DNA of 64,000 nucleotides from Neobacillus niacini (GCF_000759675.1 NZ_BAWM01000004.1:234358-298357); one strand, 5' to 3'. Shown: positions 28,103 to 37,164, numbered from the stretch's first letter. Numbers and translations: made by a program. Notes: generated from the sequence alone by a model not told the origin.

Positions 28103-28541
28103 AAAATTTTCCTGCTGGCAATCCAAGTTTTTTCAACAACTCAATCGCTTCTTGTTTTTCAGGATCTGTCAAACTAGACATGAGTGTATGAATCTGTTGT
28201 GCGTGTTCAGGAAATATCTCTCGAATAAACTCTTTCCCTTTATCTGTAATTTGAGCATAGGTAACGCGTCTATCATTTGGGCAGGCGATTCTTATCAGCA
28301 TTCCTTTTTGCTCGAGCTTATCCACAACATATGTGATACTGCCGCTGGCAAGTAATATTTTTCCGCCAATTTGCTGCATAGGCTGATCACCTTTGTGATA
28401 TAGAAGTTCTAATACGGCAAATTCCGTTGGGTTTAATCCATTTGCTTGAATAACTTTATTAACATGTTCATTAATCGCTTTATATGCTCTCGATAGAACA
28501 ATATAGAGCTTCAACGATTTAGATACAGAATCATTTTCCAT
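28101..28541 (-). CDS. MarR-family regulator, probably MhqR-like
   Basis: 146 residues with a winged helix (NPTEFAVLELLYHKGDQPMQQIGGKILLASGSITYVVDKLEQKG) and the DRRVTYAQIT wing. The sequence style and place near clpE-ykvI fit B. subtilis MhqR (YkvE), which represses quinone-detoxifying dioxygenase and azoreductase genes. None of those targets is in the window, so the symbol is not assigned. One cysteine (about residue 86, ACPNDRR) lies at the wing. Confidence 0.82.
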   Translation of the reverse strand: MENDSVSKSLKLYIVLSRAYKAINEHVNKVIQANGLNPTEFAVLELLYHKGDQPMQQIGGKILLASGSITYVVDKLEQKGMLIRIACPNDRRVTYAQITDKGKEFIREIFPEHAQQIHTLMSSLTDPEKQEAIELLKKLGLPAGKF

Positions 28542-28563
28542 AAAGACTCATCCTTTTTATTAA

Positions 28564-28627
28564 TGTCCAGCTCCAGCGCCTAGGGGCTCGGGGGCATAAG
28601 CCCCTGAGCAAGGCGCTTCCGCTTTTC
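28564..28627 (+). repeat. GC-rich dispersed repeat, family 1 (copy A, short form)
   Basis: TGTCCAGCTCCAGCGCCTAG at the left end and AAGGCGCTTCCGCTTTTC at the right end, with an inner GGGGCTCGGGGGCATAAGCCCC hairpin. Much richer in GC than the flanks. Confidence 0.82.
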
Positions 28628-28631
28628 TTTT

Positions 28632-28754
28632 TGTCTAGCTGCAGCGCCTAGGGGCTCGGGGTCATAAGCCAATCCGTCAAGAAGGTTAAAGAACAACCTT
28701 CTCGCCGGCTCGTCTTATGCCTGTCGCCCCTAAGCAAGGCGCTTCCGCTTTTCT
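28632..28754 (+). repeat. GC-rich dispersed repeat, family 1 (copy B, long form)
   Basis: Same ends as copy A, four bases after it in the same orientation, but with an extra central segment that contains its own hairpin (GAAGGTT..AACCTTC). The tandem pair fills most of the 281-base gap between the MarR and phosphotransferase genes; I see no gene in it. Confidence 0.82.
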
Positions 28755-28822
28755 ATTTATCTCGACTTCAAGATTATTATAAAAAACTTTTGATTATGTG
28801 TCAATTTACCTCTCGAAGACTG

Positions 28823-29833
28823 TCATCCTAATCTCACAATCGGTTCTTTATTTATTATTCTCCATTTCAACGCTTCTAGCATTTGATTTAGATTCTCATC
28901 TCTGCCTTCTGGTAAGATTTTCTTATGTAATACCGCATAAAGCGTAATATCTCTGAGCTTAAAGAATAGGGGCAGTTGTTCCTTCCAGCCTTCTGGTAAT
29001 TCATTGTATTTTTCATACCCCTCAATAAACTGTGTAAGGAATTTTATTGCAAACTGCTCCCTCTCTCCAACACTGGCACTTTGGTAGCCATAGAAAATGG
29101 AATAATAAAGGGGAATCGCGATATCAGAAGCATACCAATGATAACTACAATCATCAAAATCAAACACATGGACTGATTCACCATCATAAAAAAAGTTGCC
29201 TGAATGGATATCACTGTGGATAAGTCCAAAATTTTCTTTGCTTCTTGGCAGCGATTTCAATTCACTAATTAACAGTTTAGTATTATTAATAATTTCCATT
29301 TCATTTGGAACATAGGCTTCAATATTAAGTAATTCCTCTTCCTCCCAAGAAGGACGAAGCTTTAATCGTTCGCTTGGTTGGTAATTCTTCGTGACAGAGT
29401 GCATCTGACCAATCGCTTTCCCCCATGCAGTAAATAATTGGTCATTGAATTCTGTTGAATTAATTTTTACAGGATACCCATTTACTTTTGAAAATAGACA
29501 TGCATAAAATAATGAACCATCACCTGCTGGAAGAACTTCAATTAATTGATTCTTTGTTGATTTGAATGCTGTTGGGCAATTTACATTTTGGTCATATAAA
29601 TAATTCATCCAATCAAGTTCTGCAAGTATTTCATCTGCACTTCGATGTGAACTATGCGTAATTCTTAAAATATAGGGTTGTTCTTCACGATAAACCTCAA
29701 AAACATAATTCTCAAAATCTCCAAGCTTCTTAATCTCCGATTCCAAACGGAAGCTTTCTAAAAAAAACTTCAATATTTTTTCGGTAAATAATATTTCAAC
29801 TGCGTTCTCCATATAATTCCCCATTTCATTCAT
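28823..29833 (-). CDS. APH/choline-kinase-fold phosphotransferase
   Basis: 336 residues. The catalytic loop is LIHSDIHSGNFFYDGE and the metal motif VFDFDDCSYHW, as in the aminoglycoside phosphotransferase superfamily (APH/ChoK, YtmP/SrkA types). The substrate cannot be told; in Bacillus such genes are rarely resistance genes. Start choice between 29833 and an ATG seven codons later is open. It is divergent from the MFS gene. Confidence 0.82.
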   Translation of the reverse strand: MNEMGNYMENAVEILFTEKILKFFLESFRLESEIKKLGDFENYVFEVYREEQPYILRITHSSHRSADEILAELDWMNYLYDQNVNCPTAFKSTKNQLIEVLPAGDGSLFYACLFSKVNGYPVKINSTEFNDQLFTAWGKAIGQMHSVTKNYQPSERLKLRPSWEEEELLNIEAYVPNEMEIINNTKLLISELKSLPRSKENFGLIHSDIHSGNFFYDGESVHVFDFDDCSYHWYASDIAIPLYYSIFYGYQSASVGEREQFAIKFLTQFIEGYEKYNELPEGWKEQLPLFFKLRDITLYAVLHKKILPEGRDENLNQMLEALKWRIINKEPIVRLG

Positions 29834-29960
29834 AAATCATATTCCACTTAATTATATTTAATTATTTCGAAATTTGAAACATTCCATTTCTCATTTGATC
29901 TCAAATTATGTAAGATAGGTTTATTATAAGATTAATACTTTCATAAGTGAGGTGTATATT

Positions 29961-31199
29961 ATGAGTCAACCAGCCGTAATGTCTGCAAAGACTCCAAAAA
30001 CATCTGATGCGACGATGTTTAATATTCTATTTATTATTGGGCTTTGCCATTTACTTAATGATGCCATTCAATCAGTGATTCCGGCAATGTTTCCAATCCT
30101 TGAAAAATCAATGGGTTTATCATTCACACAATTAGGAATAATTGCCTTTTCCCTAAATATAGTATCCTCTGTTCTTCAACCAGTAGTGGGAATAGTAACA
30201 GATAAAAAGCCTATGCCTTTCGCTTTACCTATAGGACTAACCTTAACAATGGGTGGTGTTATGGGATTAGCATTTGCCCCTTCATTTGGCTTAATCGTTC
30301 TATCAGTCATTTTCATCGGGCTTGGCTCCGCGGTGTTTCATCCTGAAGGCTCTAGAGTAGCCTATATGGCAGCAGGCAGTAGAAGAGGGTTAGCACAATC
30401 TATTTATCAAGTAGGTGGTAACACTGGCCAGGCTTTGGCTCCACTGATTACAGCACTTATCCTGGTACCTCTTGGACAAAAAGGTGCTTCGTGGTTTTCG
30501 ATTGTTGCATTATTGGCTGTTTTGTTATTAATTTACATTGCCAATTGGTATAAGCAAAGATTAGTCCAAGACCTGCCATTAATAAAAAAGAAAAATACTA
30601 TGTCAGCAAAAAACACTGGTCTTTCAAAGAAGGTAAAACAGTCACTGTTTTTAATTCTTCTGCTAATTTTTGCACGGTCGTGGTATATTTCGGGGATGAC
30701 TAATTTTTACGCTTTCTTTGCAATTGAAGAATACTCCCTGACGATTAAGGAATCACAGCTTTACCTATTTGCCTTTTTAATTGCTGGTGCATTTGGTACT
30801 TTTTTTGGCGGACCGCTGGCTGACCGGTTCGGGAAGAAAAAATTAATATCTATTTCGATGTTACTGACTATACCATTTTCCATACTCATTCCATTTGTAC
30901 CATCTTTTATTGCGTTTATCTTTCTAACTCTTACAGGATTTATTTTAATGACCAATTTTTCCGTTACTGTGGTTTTTGCACAAGAGCTTGTACCTGGAAA
31001 AATCGGGACAATGTCGGGGTTAACCGTGGGACTCGCCTTTGGTATGGGGGCTATCGGTTCAGTAGGACTTGGCTACATAGCTGATTTATTTAGTATGTCA
31101 GCCATGGTTTCTTCGATTGGATTTCTGCCATTGCTTGGATTATTGGCCTTCCTCCTTCCAAGTGATCAAATGGTTCAAAAATGGAATCAAGAAGATTAG
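29961..31199 (+). CDS. Fsr-type MFS transporter (fosmidomycin-resistance family)
   Basis: 412 residues, about twelve membrane helices. GLCHLLNDAIQSVIPAMFPILE near the N-terminus and SAVFHPEGSRVAYMA are typical of the Fsr family of MFS pumps. ATG at 29961 with GTGAGGTG upstream. The natural substrate is unknown. A terminator follows directly. Confidence 0.85.
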   Translation: MSQPAVMSAKTPKTSDATMFNILFIIGLCHLLNDAIQSVIPAMFPILEKSMGLSFTQLGIIAFSLNIVSSVLQPVVGIVTDKKPMPFALPIGLTLTMGGVMGLAFAPSFGLIVLSVIFIGLGSAVFHPEGSRVAYMAAGSRRGLAQSIYQVGGNTGQALAPLITALILVPLGQKGASWFSIVALLAVLLLIYIANWYKQRLVQDLPLIKKKNTMSAKNTGLSKKVKQSLFLILLLIFARSWYISGMTNFYAFFAIEEYSLTIKESQLYLFAFLIAGAFGTFFGGPLADRFGKKKLISISMLLTIPFSILIPFVPSFIAFIFLTLTGFILMTNFSVTVVFAQELVPGKIGTMSGLTVGLAFGMGAIGSVGLGYIADLFSMSAMVSSIGFLPLLGLLAFLLPSDQMVQKWNQED

Positions 31200-31200
31200 A

Positions 31201-31229
31201 AAAAGGATGGGCATGAACCCATCCTTATT
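31201..31229. terminator. Bidirectional terminator
   Basis: AAGGATGGG CATGAA CCCATCCTT between the converging Fsr-type and hemerythrin genes. Confidence 0.85.
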
Positions 31230-31743
31230 TTATTTCCTGAATTTTTTGGTATAGTTCTTCTTTTTCATCATCTGAAAGCATACGCTCTGCCATAGGGAAG
31301 AGGACATTTTCTTCTTTAGCAAAGTGCTCTGTTAAAATGTAGTAAGCATCCTTTACTAATTCAGCTGAGTTTTTCTTTTCCTCCACTATTTGGGTGCTGT
31401 CAGCTTTTTCTAGAAATTCGTGAATTTTTGCCTTAGCTTGATCATGTTCATATTCCATAACAGCAATTGGTCCAGACGTTGTGCCAATATATACACCCAT
31501 CATTGGAAATAGAACTCCCTCTTCACGTTCAGAATGGGGGTCAAGTGCTTCCTTAAATTCATTAACCTTACTAATCAACTCTTCAAAGTTTTTTTCAATT
31601 TCATCTGCTTCTATTCGCTGTGTTAATGTGAATAATCCCTCTAATTGTGCTAATAACGAAGGATGCTCGGACTTTAGTTGATTAAGTCCTTTACTTAATT
31701 CTACTGGAGACATACCTCCAAAACTGCTCATACAGCCACTCAT
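31225..31743 (-). CDS. Hemerythrin-like diiron protein (HHE domain)
   Basis: 172 residues from ATG 31743 (GAGGTG seven bases upstream); a longer frame exists but runs through the promoter. Four-helix HHE domain with ligand-type residues in SEHPSLL, HSEREEGVLFPM, EYEHDQAKAKIHEF and TEHFAKEENVLFPMAE. Such proteins bind oxygen or nitric oxide or protect and repair iron centres (DnrN/YtfE-related). The N-terminus MSGCMSSFGGM has one cysteine. Promoter with FNR box fits expression without oxygen. Confidence 0.88.
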   Translation of the reverse strand: MSGCMSSFGGMSPVELSKGLNQLKSEHPSLLAQLEGLFTLTQRIEADEIEKNFEELISKVNEFKEALDPHSEREEGVLFPMMGVYIGTTSGPIAVMEYEHDQAKAKIHEFLEKADSTQIVEEKKNSAELVKDAYYILTEHFAKEENVLFPMAERMLSDDEKEELYQKIQEIK

Positions 31744-31776
31744 CTGCATACACCTCATCTTAATTAACTTGTATTT

Positions 31777-31819
31777 AGTATAAAAGTTTCCTACCTTTTT
31801 TGTTGTGACACCAATCACA
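31777..31819 (-). promoter_or_regulatory. FNR-type promoter of the hemerythrin gene
   Basis: TGTGATTGGTGTCACA on the minus strand (31819-31804) is a perfect TGTGA-N6-TCACA palindrome. The -10 box TATACT is at 31782-31777. The box centre is 29.5 bases before the -10 box, which places it at about -41.5, the activating position of Bacillus Fnr. Confidence 0.82.
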
Positions 31820-31843
31820 TATAAAGAAATAAAAGCTTCAAAA

Positions 31844-31857
31844 TGAAAACGTTTTAA
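31844..31857. promoter_or_regulatory. Weak cre-like site
   Basis: TGAAAACGTTTTAA fits most of the CcpA consensus TGWAARCGYTWNCW but fails at the last C. It lies upstream of the FNR box and may be chance. Confidence 0.25.
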
Positions 31858-31945
31858 GATTTCAAAAAATTTTAACATTTATACTCAAAAAAACTAAAAA
31901 ACTATCATATAATATAGTTAGAACATAATAGGGAGGGCTAAAATC

Positions 31946-32293
31946 ATGAAAACACCTAATTATCATGACTTTTATCAAAAGGCATTAATACCAATTGGTT
32001 TCAATGATCTGCTGGTACTAAAGGAATTCGAGTCTTATAACTTTGATTCACCTTTCACCCATTGGCTCATTGCTATTGAAGGAGAGCAGCTCCCTCAGCC
32101 AAAGATATACTTTCATTGGAAAGTGAGTATCTATCCGTCAAATGTTGATGGTGATTTTAATTGGAAGAAACCATTTTATTGTTCTCCAATAATGGAATCT
32201 ATGGATAGTGCGCATGGGCTAGCCTGCTCAGTGGTTACGTCAAGTAAACTAGATCAACTCTCCACCTTAAACCTACAAGAAAAAATTAGTTAG
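31946..32293 (+). CDS. Hypothetical protein
   Basis: 115 residues, soluble, rich in aromatics (FDSPFTHWLIAIEGEQLPQPKIYFHWKVSIYP). GGGAGG ribosome site and ATG at 31946. No signal or membrane helix. Family not recognised. It is divergent from the hemerythrin gene. Confidence 0.6.
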   Translation: MKTPNYHDFYQKALIPIGFNDLLVLKEFESYNFDSPFTHWLIAIEGEQLPQPKIYFHWKVSIYPSNVDGDFNWKKPFYCSPIMESMDSAHGLACSVVTSSKLDQLSTLNLQEKIS

Positions 32294-32373
32294 TCCGCAA
32301 AAAATATTCCTTTCTGCTTCACCTTCTTTTTACCCTCACTTGTGAAAAAACCTACATATAGGAAAAAGCCATC

Positions 32374-32411
32374 AAAAAAGAGGAAGCACCATGATTGCTT
32401 CCTCTTTTTTA
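32374..32411. terminator. Bidirectional terminator
   Basis: AAAAAAGAGGAAGCA and TGCTTCCTCTTTTTT arms form a strong stem-loop between the gene ending at 32293 and pdxK. Confidence 0.88.
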
Positions 32412-32474
32412 CGTTAGACGAAAAGACAACTACATGTCCGCCTTTAGGATATTGGTACCCTGTCATTCAAGTTC

Positions 32475-33308
32475 TTATCCTGTTACGAGATTCACAACCG
32501 GACGACTTATATGGAATTGATGATATGCTCCATGCATGACTGGACCTACAAATTCATTTAATTTCCATCCATGATTAATTGCGGCTGCAACAAATTCCTT
32601 TGCATGTACTACTGCGTCAAGAACGGATTTTCCATTTGCTAAGTTTGCAGTAATAGCTGCAGCGAAAGTACAACCAGCACCATGATTATAAGTGGTATCT
32701 ATTTTTCCTGTTTCTAATTGAATAAATTCGTTCCCATCATAGAATAAGTCGACCGCTTTTTCGTGTTGCAGTGATCTTCCACCCTTAATAACGATATGTT
32801 TTGCACCTAAATCATAAATTTTTTCTGCAACTCTTTTCATATCATCAACCGATTTAATCGGACCCATTCGTGATAGTTGTCCAGCTTCGAAAAGATTTGG
32901 TGTTACAACCATGGCTCTTGGCAAAAGAAGCTCGCGACAAGAAGCTACCGTTTCCGGAAGAAGTACTTCATCTTCACCCTTGCATACCATAACAGGGTCT
33001 ATCACAACATTTTCTAATTTGTATTGATCAATATATTTTGCACCAAGTTCTACAATTTCAACTGAACCTAGCATACCTGCTTTCATTGCATCCAATCCAA
33101 CAGAAAAGGCACATTGAAGCTGACTATCGACAACATCTGTTGCAATTGGAAAAACATTATGTTTCCAGCTAGCACTTGGATCCATCGTTACAATTGAGGT
33201 ATGTGCTGTCATTCCATATGTCCCAAGTTCCTGGAATGTTTTCAAGTCTGCATGTATCCCCGCACCACCACTGGTGTCTGAACCTGCGAGTGTCAAAGTC
33301 TTTCTCAT
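32475..33308 (-). CDS. pdxK: Pyridoxine/pyridoxal kinase
   Basis: 277 residues, ribokinase-fold. Starts with AGSDTSGGAGIHADLKTFQELG. The nucleotide/anion-hole motif is NHGAGCTFAAAI, with the glycine-rich loop and cysteine of Bacillus PdxK rather than the ThiD form. It phosphorylates B6 vitamers to make PLP. Its start lies six bases after the permease stop, so it is the last gene of the tryptophan cluster. Phosphomethylpyrimidine kinase activity (ThiD) is a lesser alternative. Confidence 0.85.
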   Translation of the reverse strand: MRKTLTLAGSDTSGGAGIHADLKTFQELGTYGMTAHTSIVTMDPSASWKHNVFPIATDVVDSQLQCAFSVGLDAMKAGMLGSVEIVELGAKYIDQYKLENVVIDPVMVCKGEDEVLLPETVASCRELLLPRAMVVTPNLFEAGQLSRMGPIKSVDDMKRVAEKIYDLGAKHIVIKGGRSLQHEKAVDLFYDGNEFIQLETGKIDTTYNHGAGCTFAAAITANLANGKSVLDAVVHAKEFVAAAINHGWKLNEFVGPVMHGAYHQFHISRPVVNLVTG

Positions 33309-33313
33309 TATTA

Positions 33314-34702
33314 TTAGTTAGCCTCCTTGAGATATTGGGTAGTGTCCTTTGCTTTGCCGCGTTTCTTCATTTTATAGGCTAAGAATAATATTCCTAACCA
33401 AACCGGCGCAAGGTAAAGTGATAATCGAAAATCTGGCAGAAATGCCATCAAGATGACAAGCATTACTAGGTAGCCCATTGTTACATAATTAGATATTGGA
33501 TAAAAAGGCATTTTAAACTTTAATTTTGCAACTTCCAGAGGGCCAATAATTCTTCTAAATTTGTTATGAGTTATTAGAATCATAACCCAGTTGATGATAA
33601 TAGCTAGAATCGCAATAGACATTACAATACCAAATACTTGTCCCGGTAGGAATGCGTTTAAAATAACAGAAACACCTACGATACCAGATGAAAATAATAC
33701 GCAATAGGTTGGAACACCTGTTTTACCAATTTTTCTTAGGAACTTAGGTGCATTTCCTTGCTCTGCAAGACCAAATAGCATACGAGCATTACTATATAAG
33801 CAGCTGTTATAAGCAGAAAATGTTGCCGTTAGTACAATTAGATTGAGAATGGTTGCAGCAGCCGGAATACCTAACTGATCAAAAATGAGAACGAATGGGC
33901 TTCCAGATAACCCTACTTTATCCCAAGGGAATAAAGTTACTAAAACAAGCATTGATCCTACATAGAAAATGAGAATTCGATAAAGAACCTGGTTAATAGC
34001 TTTAGGAATCGTTTTATCTGGATTTTCTGCTTCACCAGCAGTAATACCAATTAGTTCAACGCCGCCAAACGCAAAGGTTACGACTACCAAGGATAGTATT
34101 AACCCAGAAAATCCTTTTGGTAAAAATCCACCATGTTTCCATAAATTTTCAAACCCAATAGCTTCTCCACCATTCCCGAAACCAAAGAAAATGATAGCTA
34201 GACCGAAGAGGATCATACAAATAACTGCTAAAACTTTAATAATAGCTCCCCAAAATTCAATTTCTCCAAATGCTTTTACTCCAATTAAGTTAATGCCAGT
34301 AATAATCAAGAACATCACGAATCCAGATACCCATTGCGGAATATCAGGGAACCAATAATTCACATAAATTCCAACTGCTGTTATTTCAGCCATCGAGACT
34401 GCCACATAACAGAACCAATAGTTCCAACCAGAAATAAAACCGGCCATTTCTCCCCAGTATTTGTATGCAAATGTACTAAACGCACCAGAAACAGGTGTAT
34501 GTACAGTCATTTCACCCATACAGCGCATCACGAGGAATATAAAAAATCCACCAAGTGCATAGGATATCATTACTCCTGGTCCCACAAGCCCTATTGTTGC
34601 TGCGGATCCATAAAATAATCCTGTCCCGATCGCTCCTCCTAGAGCTATCATTTGGATATGCCTATTTTTAAGACCTCTTTTCAATTCTTGGTTTTCTTGC
34701 AT
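33314..34702 (-). CDS. AroP-like aromatic amino acid permease (AAT family)
   Basis: 462 residues, about twelve membrane helices. The ATG at 34702 has TTGGAGAG eight bases away. LKRGLKNRHIQMIALGGAIG, AYKYWGEMAGFISGWNYW, FAFGGVELIGITAGEA and YNSCLYSNARMLFGLAEQ follow E. coli AroP closely from memory. Within this cluster the likely substrate is tryptophan. Other AAT permeases (GABA, Ala, Phe) look similar, so the substrate is inference from neighbours. Confidence 0.88.
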   Translation of the reverse strand: MQENQELKRGLKNRHIQMIALGGAIGTGLFYGSAATIGLVGPGVMISYALGGFFIFLVMRCMGEMTVHTPVSGAFSTFAYKYWGEMAGFISGWNYWFCYVAVSMAEITAVGIYVNYWFPDIPQWVSGFVMFLIITGINLIGVKAFGEIEFWGAIIKVLAVICMILFGLAIIFFGFGNGGEAIGFENLWKHGGFLPKGFSGLILSLVVVTFAFGGVELIGITAGEAENPDKTIPKAINQVLYRILIFYVGSMLVLVTLFPWDKVGLSGSPFVLIFDQLGIPAAATILNLIVLTATFSAYNSCLYSNARMLFGLAEQGNAPKFLRKIGKTGVPTYCVLFSSGIVGVSVILNAFLPGQVFGIVMSIAILAIIINWVMILITHNKFRRIIGPLEVAKLKFKMPFYPISNYVTMGYLVMLVILMAFLPDFRLSLYLAPVWLGILFLAYKMKKRGKAKDTTQYLKEAN

Positions 34703-34915
34703 ACTTCTCACTCTCCAATTAGAATTGCATATTATTATATATATTTTTCAAAGCAAATTTGATCTGGAATATTAATGAGAACAAGATAGGACAAACTGAA
34801 AGAGTTTCCTAAAAATAGACATCCTTGTAAAGATGAATGACTGTGGGGAATGTTGGCTGCCATTTCATTTCGACCTCTTTCAACAGGAGACAAAATATTA
34901 AAAAAATTTACATTA

Positions 34916-35284
34916 TTATTTAACAGCTATTGCCTCAATTTCGCACAAAACTCCCTGTGGAAGTTGTTTCACAGCCACACAGCTGCGTGCAGGTTTTGAT
35001 ACAAAGTACTTTGCATAAACCTCGTTAAATGCAGCAAAATCATTCATATCCGTTAAAAAGCAAGTAGTTTTATAAACGCTTTCAAAATTAAGTCCAGCTG
35101 CTTCTAAGATGGCACCAACATTACTACAAGACTGTTCTGCCTGCGCACTAATACCTTCTGGAATTTGTCCATTTTCAGGATTAATTGGTATTTGTCCAGA
35201 TGTATATACAAATCCATTTACTTCAAAACCTTGTGAATATGGTCCAATTGCCCCTGGTGCTTTAATAGTTTCAAGTTTTTTCAT
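34916..35284 (-). CDS. ridA: RidA/YjgF family enamine/imine deaminase
   Basis: 122 residues. The family motifs are GPYSQGFEVNGFVYTSGQIPINPENG, and the catalytic arginine lies in ARSCVAVKQLPQGVLCEIEAIA. It hydrolyses 2-aminoacrylate and related imines released by PLP enzymes. TAGGAGG ribosome site. It lies between tnaA and the permease. Tryptophanase produces aminoacrylate, so the neighbour relation is functionally direct. A paralogue elsewhere in the genome cannot be excluded. Confidence 0.9.
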   Translation of the reverse strand: MKKLETIKAPGAIGPYSQGFEVNGFVYTSGQIPINPENGQIPEGISAQAEQSCSNVGAILEAAGLNFESVYKTTCFLTDMNDFAAFNEVYAKYFVSKPARSCVAVKQLPQGVLCEIEAIAVK

Positions 35285-35461
35285 ATATTTTTCCTCCTAT
35301 AATAAGTGGTTTGTGATAGCAGCCATTTTGAATTAGGAACAAAACAGTGAACTTTCAATTTAGAAACCCACTGTCTTGTCCTTTAAACAACTTACAAACT
35401 GGACTGACAATTTCAACAAAAACAAATTTTTTTCTGAAGCTTGAATACAAGATTCATTCAA

Positions 35462-36898
35462 TTAAATAGAAACAAGCTCTATATCTTTTTCAGTATTTTC
35501 GGCACCAACTTCTACAATCGGCTCTAAGCTTGCTTGGAAGTGGCGAAGAATTGGCGGCTCCCAAGTGATTTTATAACCGCGTTTAATTTCATGTGCTCTA
35601 TCTTTAATAGCAATCAATGCATCTACCACGACATCTAAATGGGCCTGTGTATAAACTCTTCTTGGAATAGCCAGACGTGTAAATTCAAAGTCAGCTTTCA
35701 ATTGTTCTTGTGTGTCTGGGTCATTCCCGAGCATATAAGAACCAATATCACACGTACGAATTCCTGCTTCTTTGTACAGTTCAATTGCTAAAACTTGTCC
35801 TGGATATTCATTATATGGAATATGTGGGAACAAAGCTGCTGCATCAACAAACACTCCATGCCCACCTACTGGTGCTTGATACTGAATTCCTGCTTCATCT
35901 AAACGAGCTGCAATGTACTCACTTTGACCAATTCGATAGGCTAAATAAGATTCATCTATACCTTCATATAAACCAATAGCAAGTGCTTCTAAATCACGTC
36001 CTGCTAACCCGCCATAAGTATAGAAACCTTCATATGAAATACAATTAGCTTTTATTTTTAAGATTAATGGAGAATTGCCATCTTTAACCCCTATTAAGCC
36101 ACCCATGTTTACAATCGTATCTTTCTTAGCAGACATAGTGAACATATCACCATAACTAAACATCTTTGCAATTATTTCTTTGATTGACATGTTTTTGCAT
36201 TCTTCTTCTCTTTGTTTAATAAAGTAAGCGTTCTCGGCATAGCGTGCGGCATCAATATCTAGAGGAATATTGTACTTTTTACATACTTCAAAAACTTCCC
36301 TCATATTTTGCATTGAAACTGGTTGCCCACCGGCTGAATTGTTTGTAATTGTCATAACAACAAGCCCTATATTTTCTGGACCGTACTCATTGATAATTCT
36401 CTTCATTTTTTCAACATCCATATTTCCTTTAAAAGGACAACGAATAGATGGATCTTTTGCTTCCTCTACTACACAGTCAATTGCTCTTGCACCAGCAAGT
36501 TCAACATGTGCACGAGTAGTATCAAAGAACATATTGGAGATTGCATATTTTCCATCACTTAAAAATGTCGGAAATAATACTTTCTCAGCAGCACGACCTT
36601 GATGAACAGGCTGTATGTATTCATAGCCAAAGATATCTATACCAGCATTACGAAGTTTAAAGAAACTTGAAGCGCCTGCATATGCTTCATCTCCTCTCAT
36701 AACTCCAGCCCATTGTTCAACACTCATTGCACCAGTTCCGCTATCAGTTAGAAGATCGATATATACGTCTTCTCCTCTTAAACCAAATAAATTGTATTTC
36801 GCTTCCTCAATTTTTTGTTCTCTTTCTTCTCTAGTTAAAATTTTAATCGGTTCAACTGATTTAATTCTAAATGGTTCTGCAACATATTTAATAGCCAT
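35462..36898 (-). CDS. tnaA: Tryptophanase (tryptophan indole-lyase)
   Basis: 478 residues, ATG 36898 behind GGGAGG. PLP lysine in MSAKKD. It must be told apart from tyrosine phenol-lyase (TPL). TPL has Thr in MYFTTTR and Arg in SMERG, which hold the phenol ring. Here the positions read MFFDTTR (Asp) and TCDIGS (Ile), the same as E. coli tryptophanase. The reaction is Trp to indole, pyruvate and ammonia. A cre-like site lies upstream. The N-terminus ([13 protein letters not shown]) is TPL-like, so a biochemical check is worthwhile. Confidence 0.87.
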   Translation of the reverse strand: MAIKYVAEPFRIKSVEPIKILTREEREQKIEEAKYNLFGLRGEDVYIDLLTDSGTGAMSVEQWAGVMRGDEAYAGASSFFKLRNAGIDIFGYEYIQPVHQGRAAEKVLFPTFLSDGKYAISNMFFDTTRAHVELAGARAIDCVVEEAKDPSIRCPFKGNMDVEKMKRIINEYGPENIGLVVMTITNNSAGGQPVSMQNMREVFEVCKKYNIPLDIDAARYAENAYFIKQREEECKNMSIKEIIAKMFSYGDMFTMSAKKDTIVNMGGLIGVKDGNSPLILKIKANCISYEGFYTYGGLAGRDLEALAIGLYEGIDESYLAYRIGQSEYIAARLDEAGIQYQAPVGGHGVFVDAAALFPHIPYNEYPGQVLAIELYKEAGIRTCDIGSYMLGNDPDTQEQLKADFEFTRLAIPRRVYTQAHLDVVVDALIAIKDRAHEIKRGYKITWEPPILRHFQASLEPIVEVGAENTEKDIELVSI

Positions 36899-36949
36899 AA
36901 TCAATTTCCTCCCTAAAGGTATATGTTAGATTTATTAATTACTAGAATC

Positions 36950-37153
36950 CTATTGTACTGGGATCAATTCCTGAAACCCCTTATGACTCGCAGTAATAGA
37001 AATAAACACTGCTAAAGTATTTTCATCCAATTCACTTAAGTAAGGTTCTTCTCCTCCTTTATGGATCTTTAATATTGATGTAAAGCAAAATTTAAGTTGA
37101 TATATAGATAATAATTTTTTATCAAATTGATAAATTATTATCCTGATAACAAT
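36950..37153 (-). other. 67-codon open frame without start upstream of tnaA
   Basis: From a TAA at 37156-37154 the minus-strand frame stays open to a TAG at 36952-36950. The product ends SELDENTLAVFISITASHKG then FQELIPVQ, which reads like real protein, yet there is no ATG, GTG or TTG near the strong AAAGGAGGAG (37060-37051). It may be a degraded gene tail or the tnaA leader. Confidence 0.3.
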
Positions 37154-37164
37154 TTATCATACAT

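Noticed and set aside
27897..28355. 152-codon plus-strand frame
   Set aside because: Runs antisense across the oligopeptidase start, a terminator and the MarR gene; no ribosome site.
35462..36898. Tyrosine phenol-lyase as the product
   Set aside because: Residues that bind the phenol ring in that enzyme (Thr and Arg) are replaced by those of tryptophanase.
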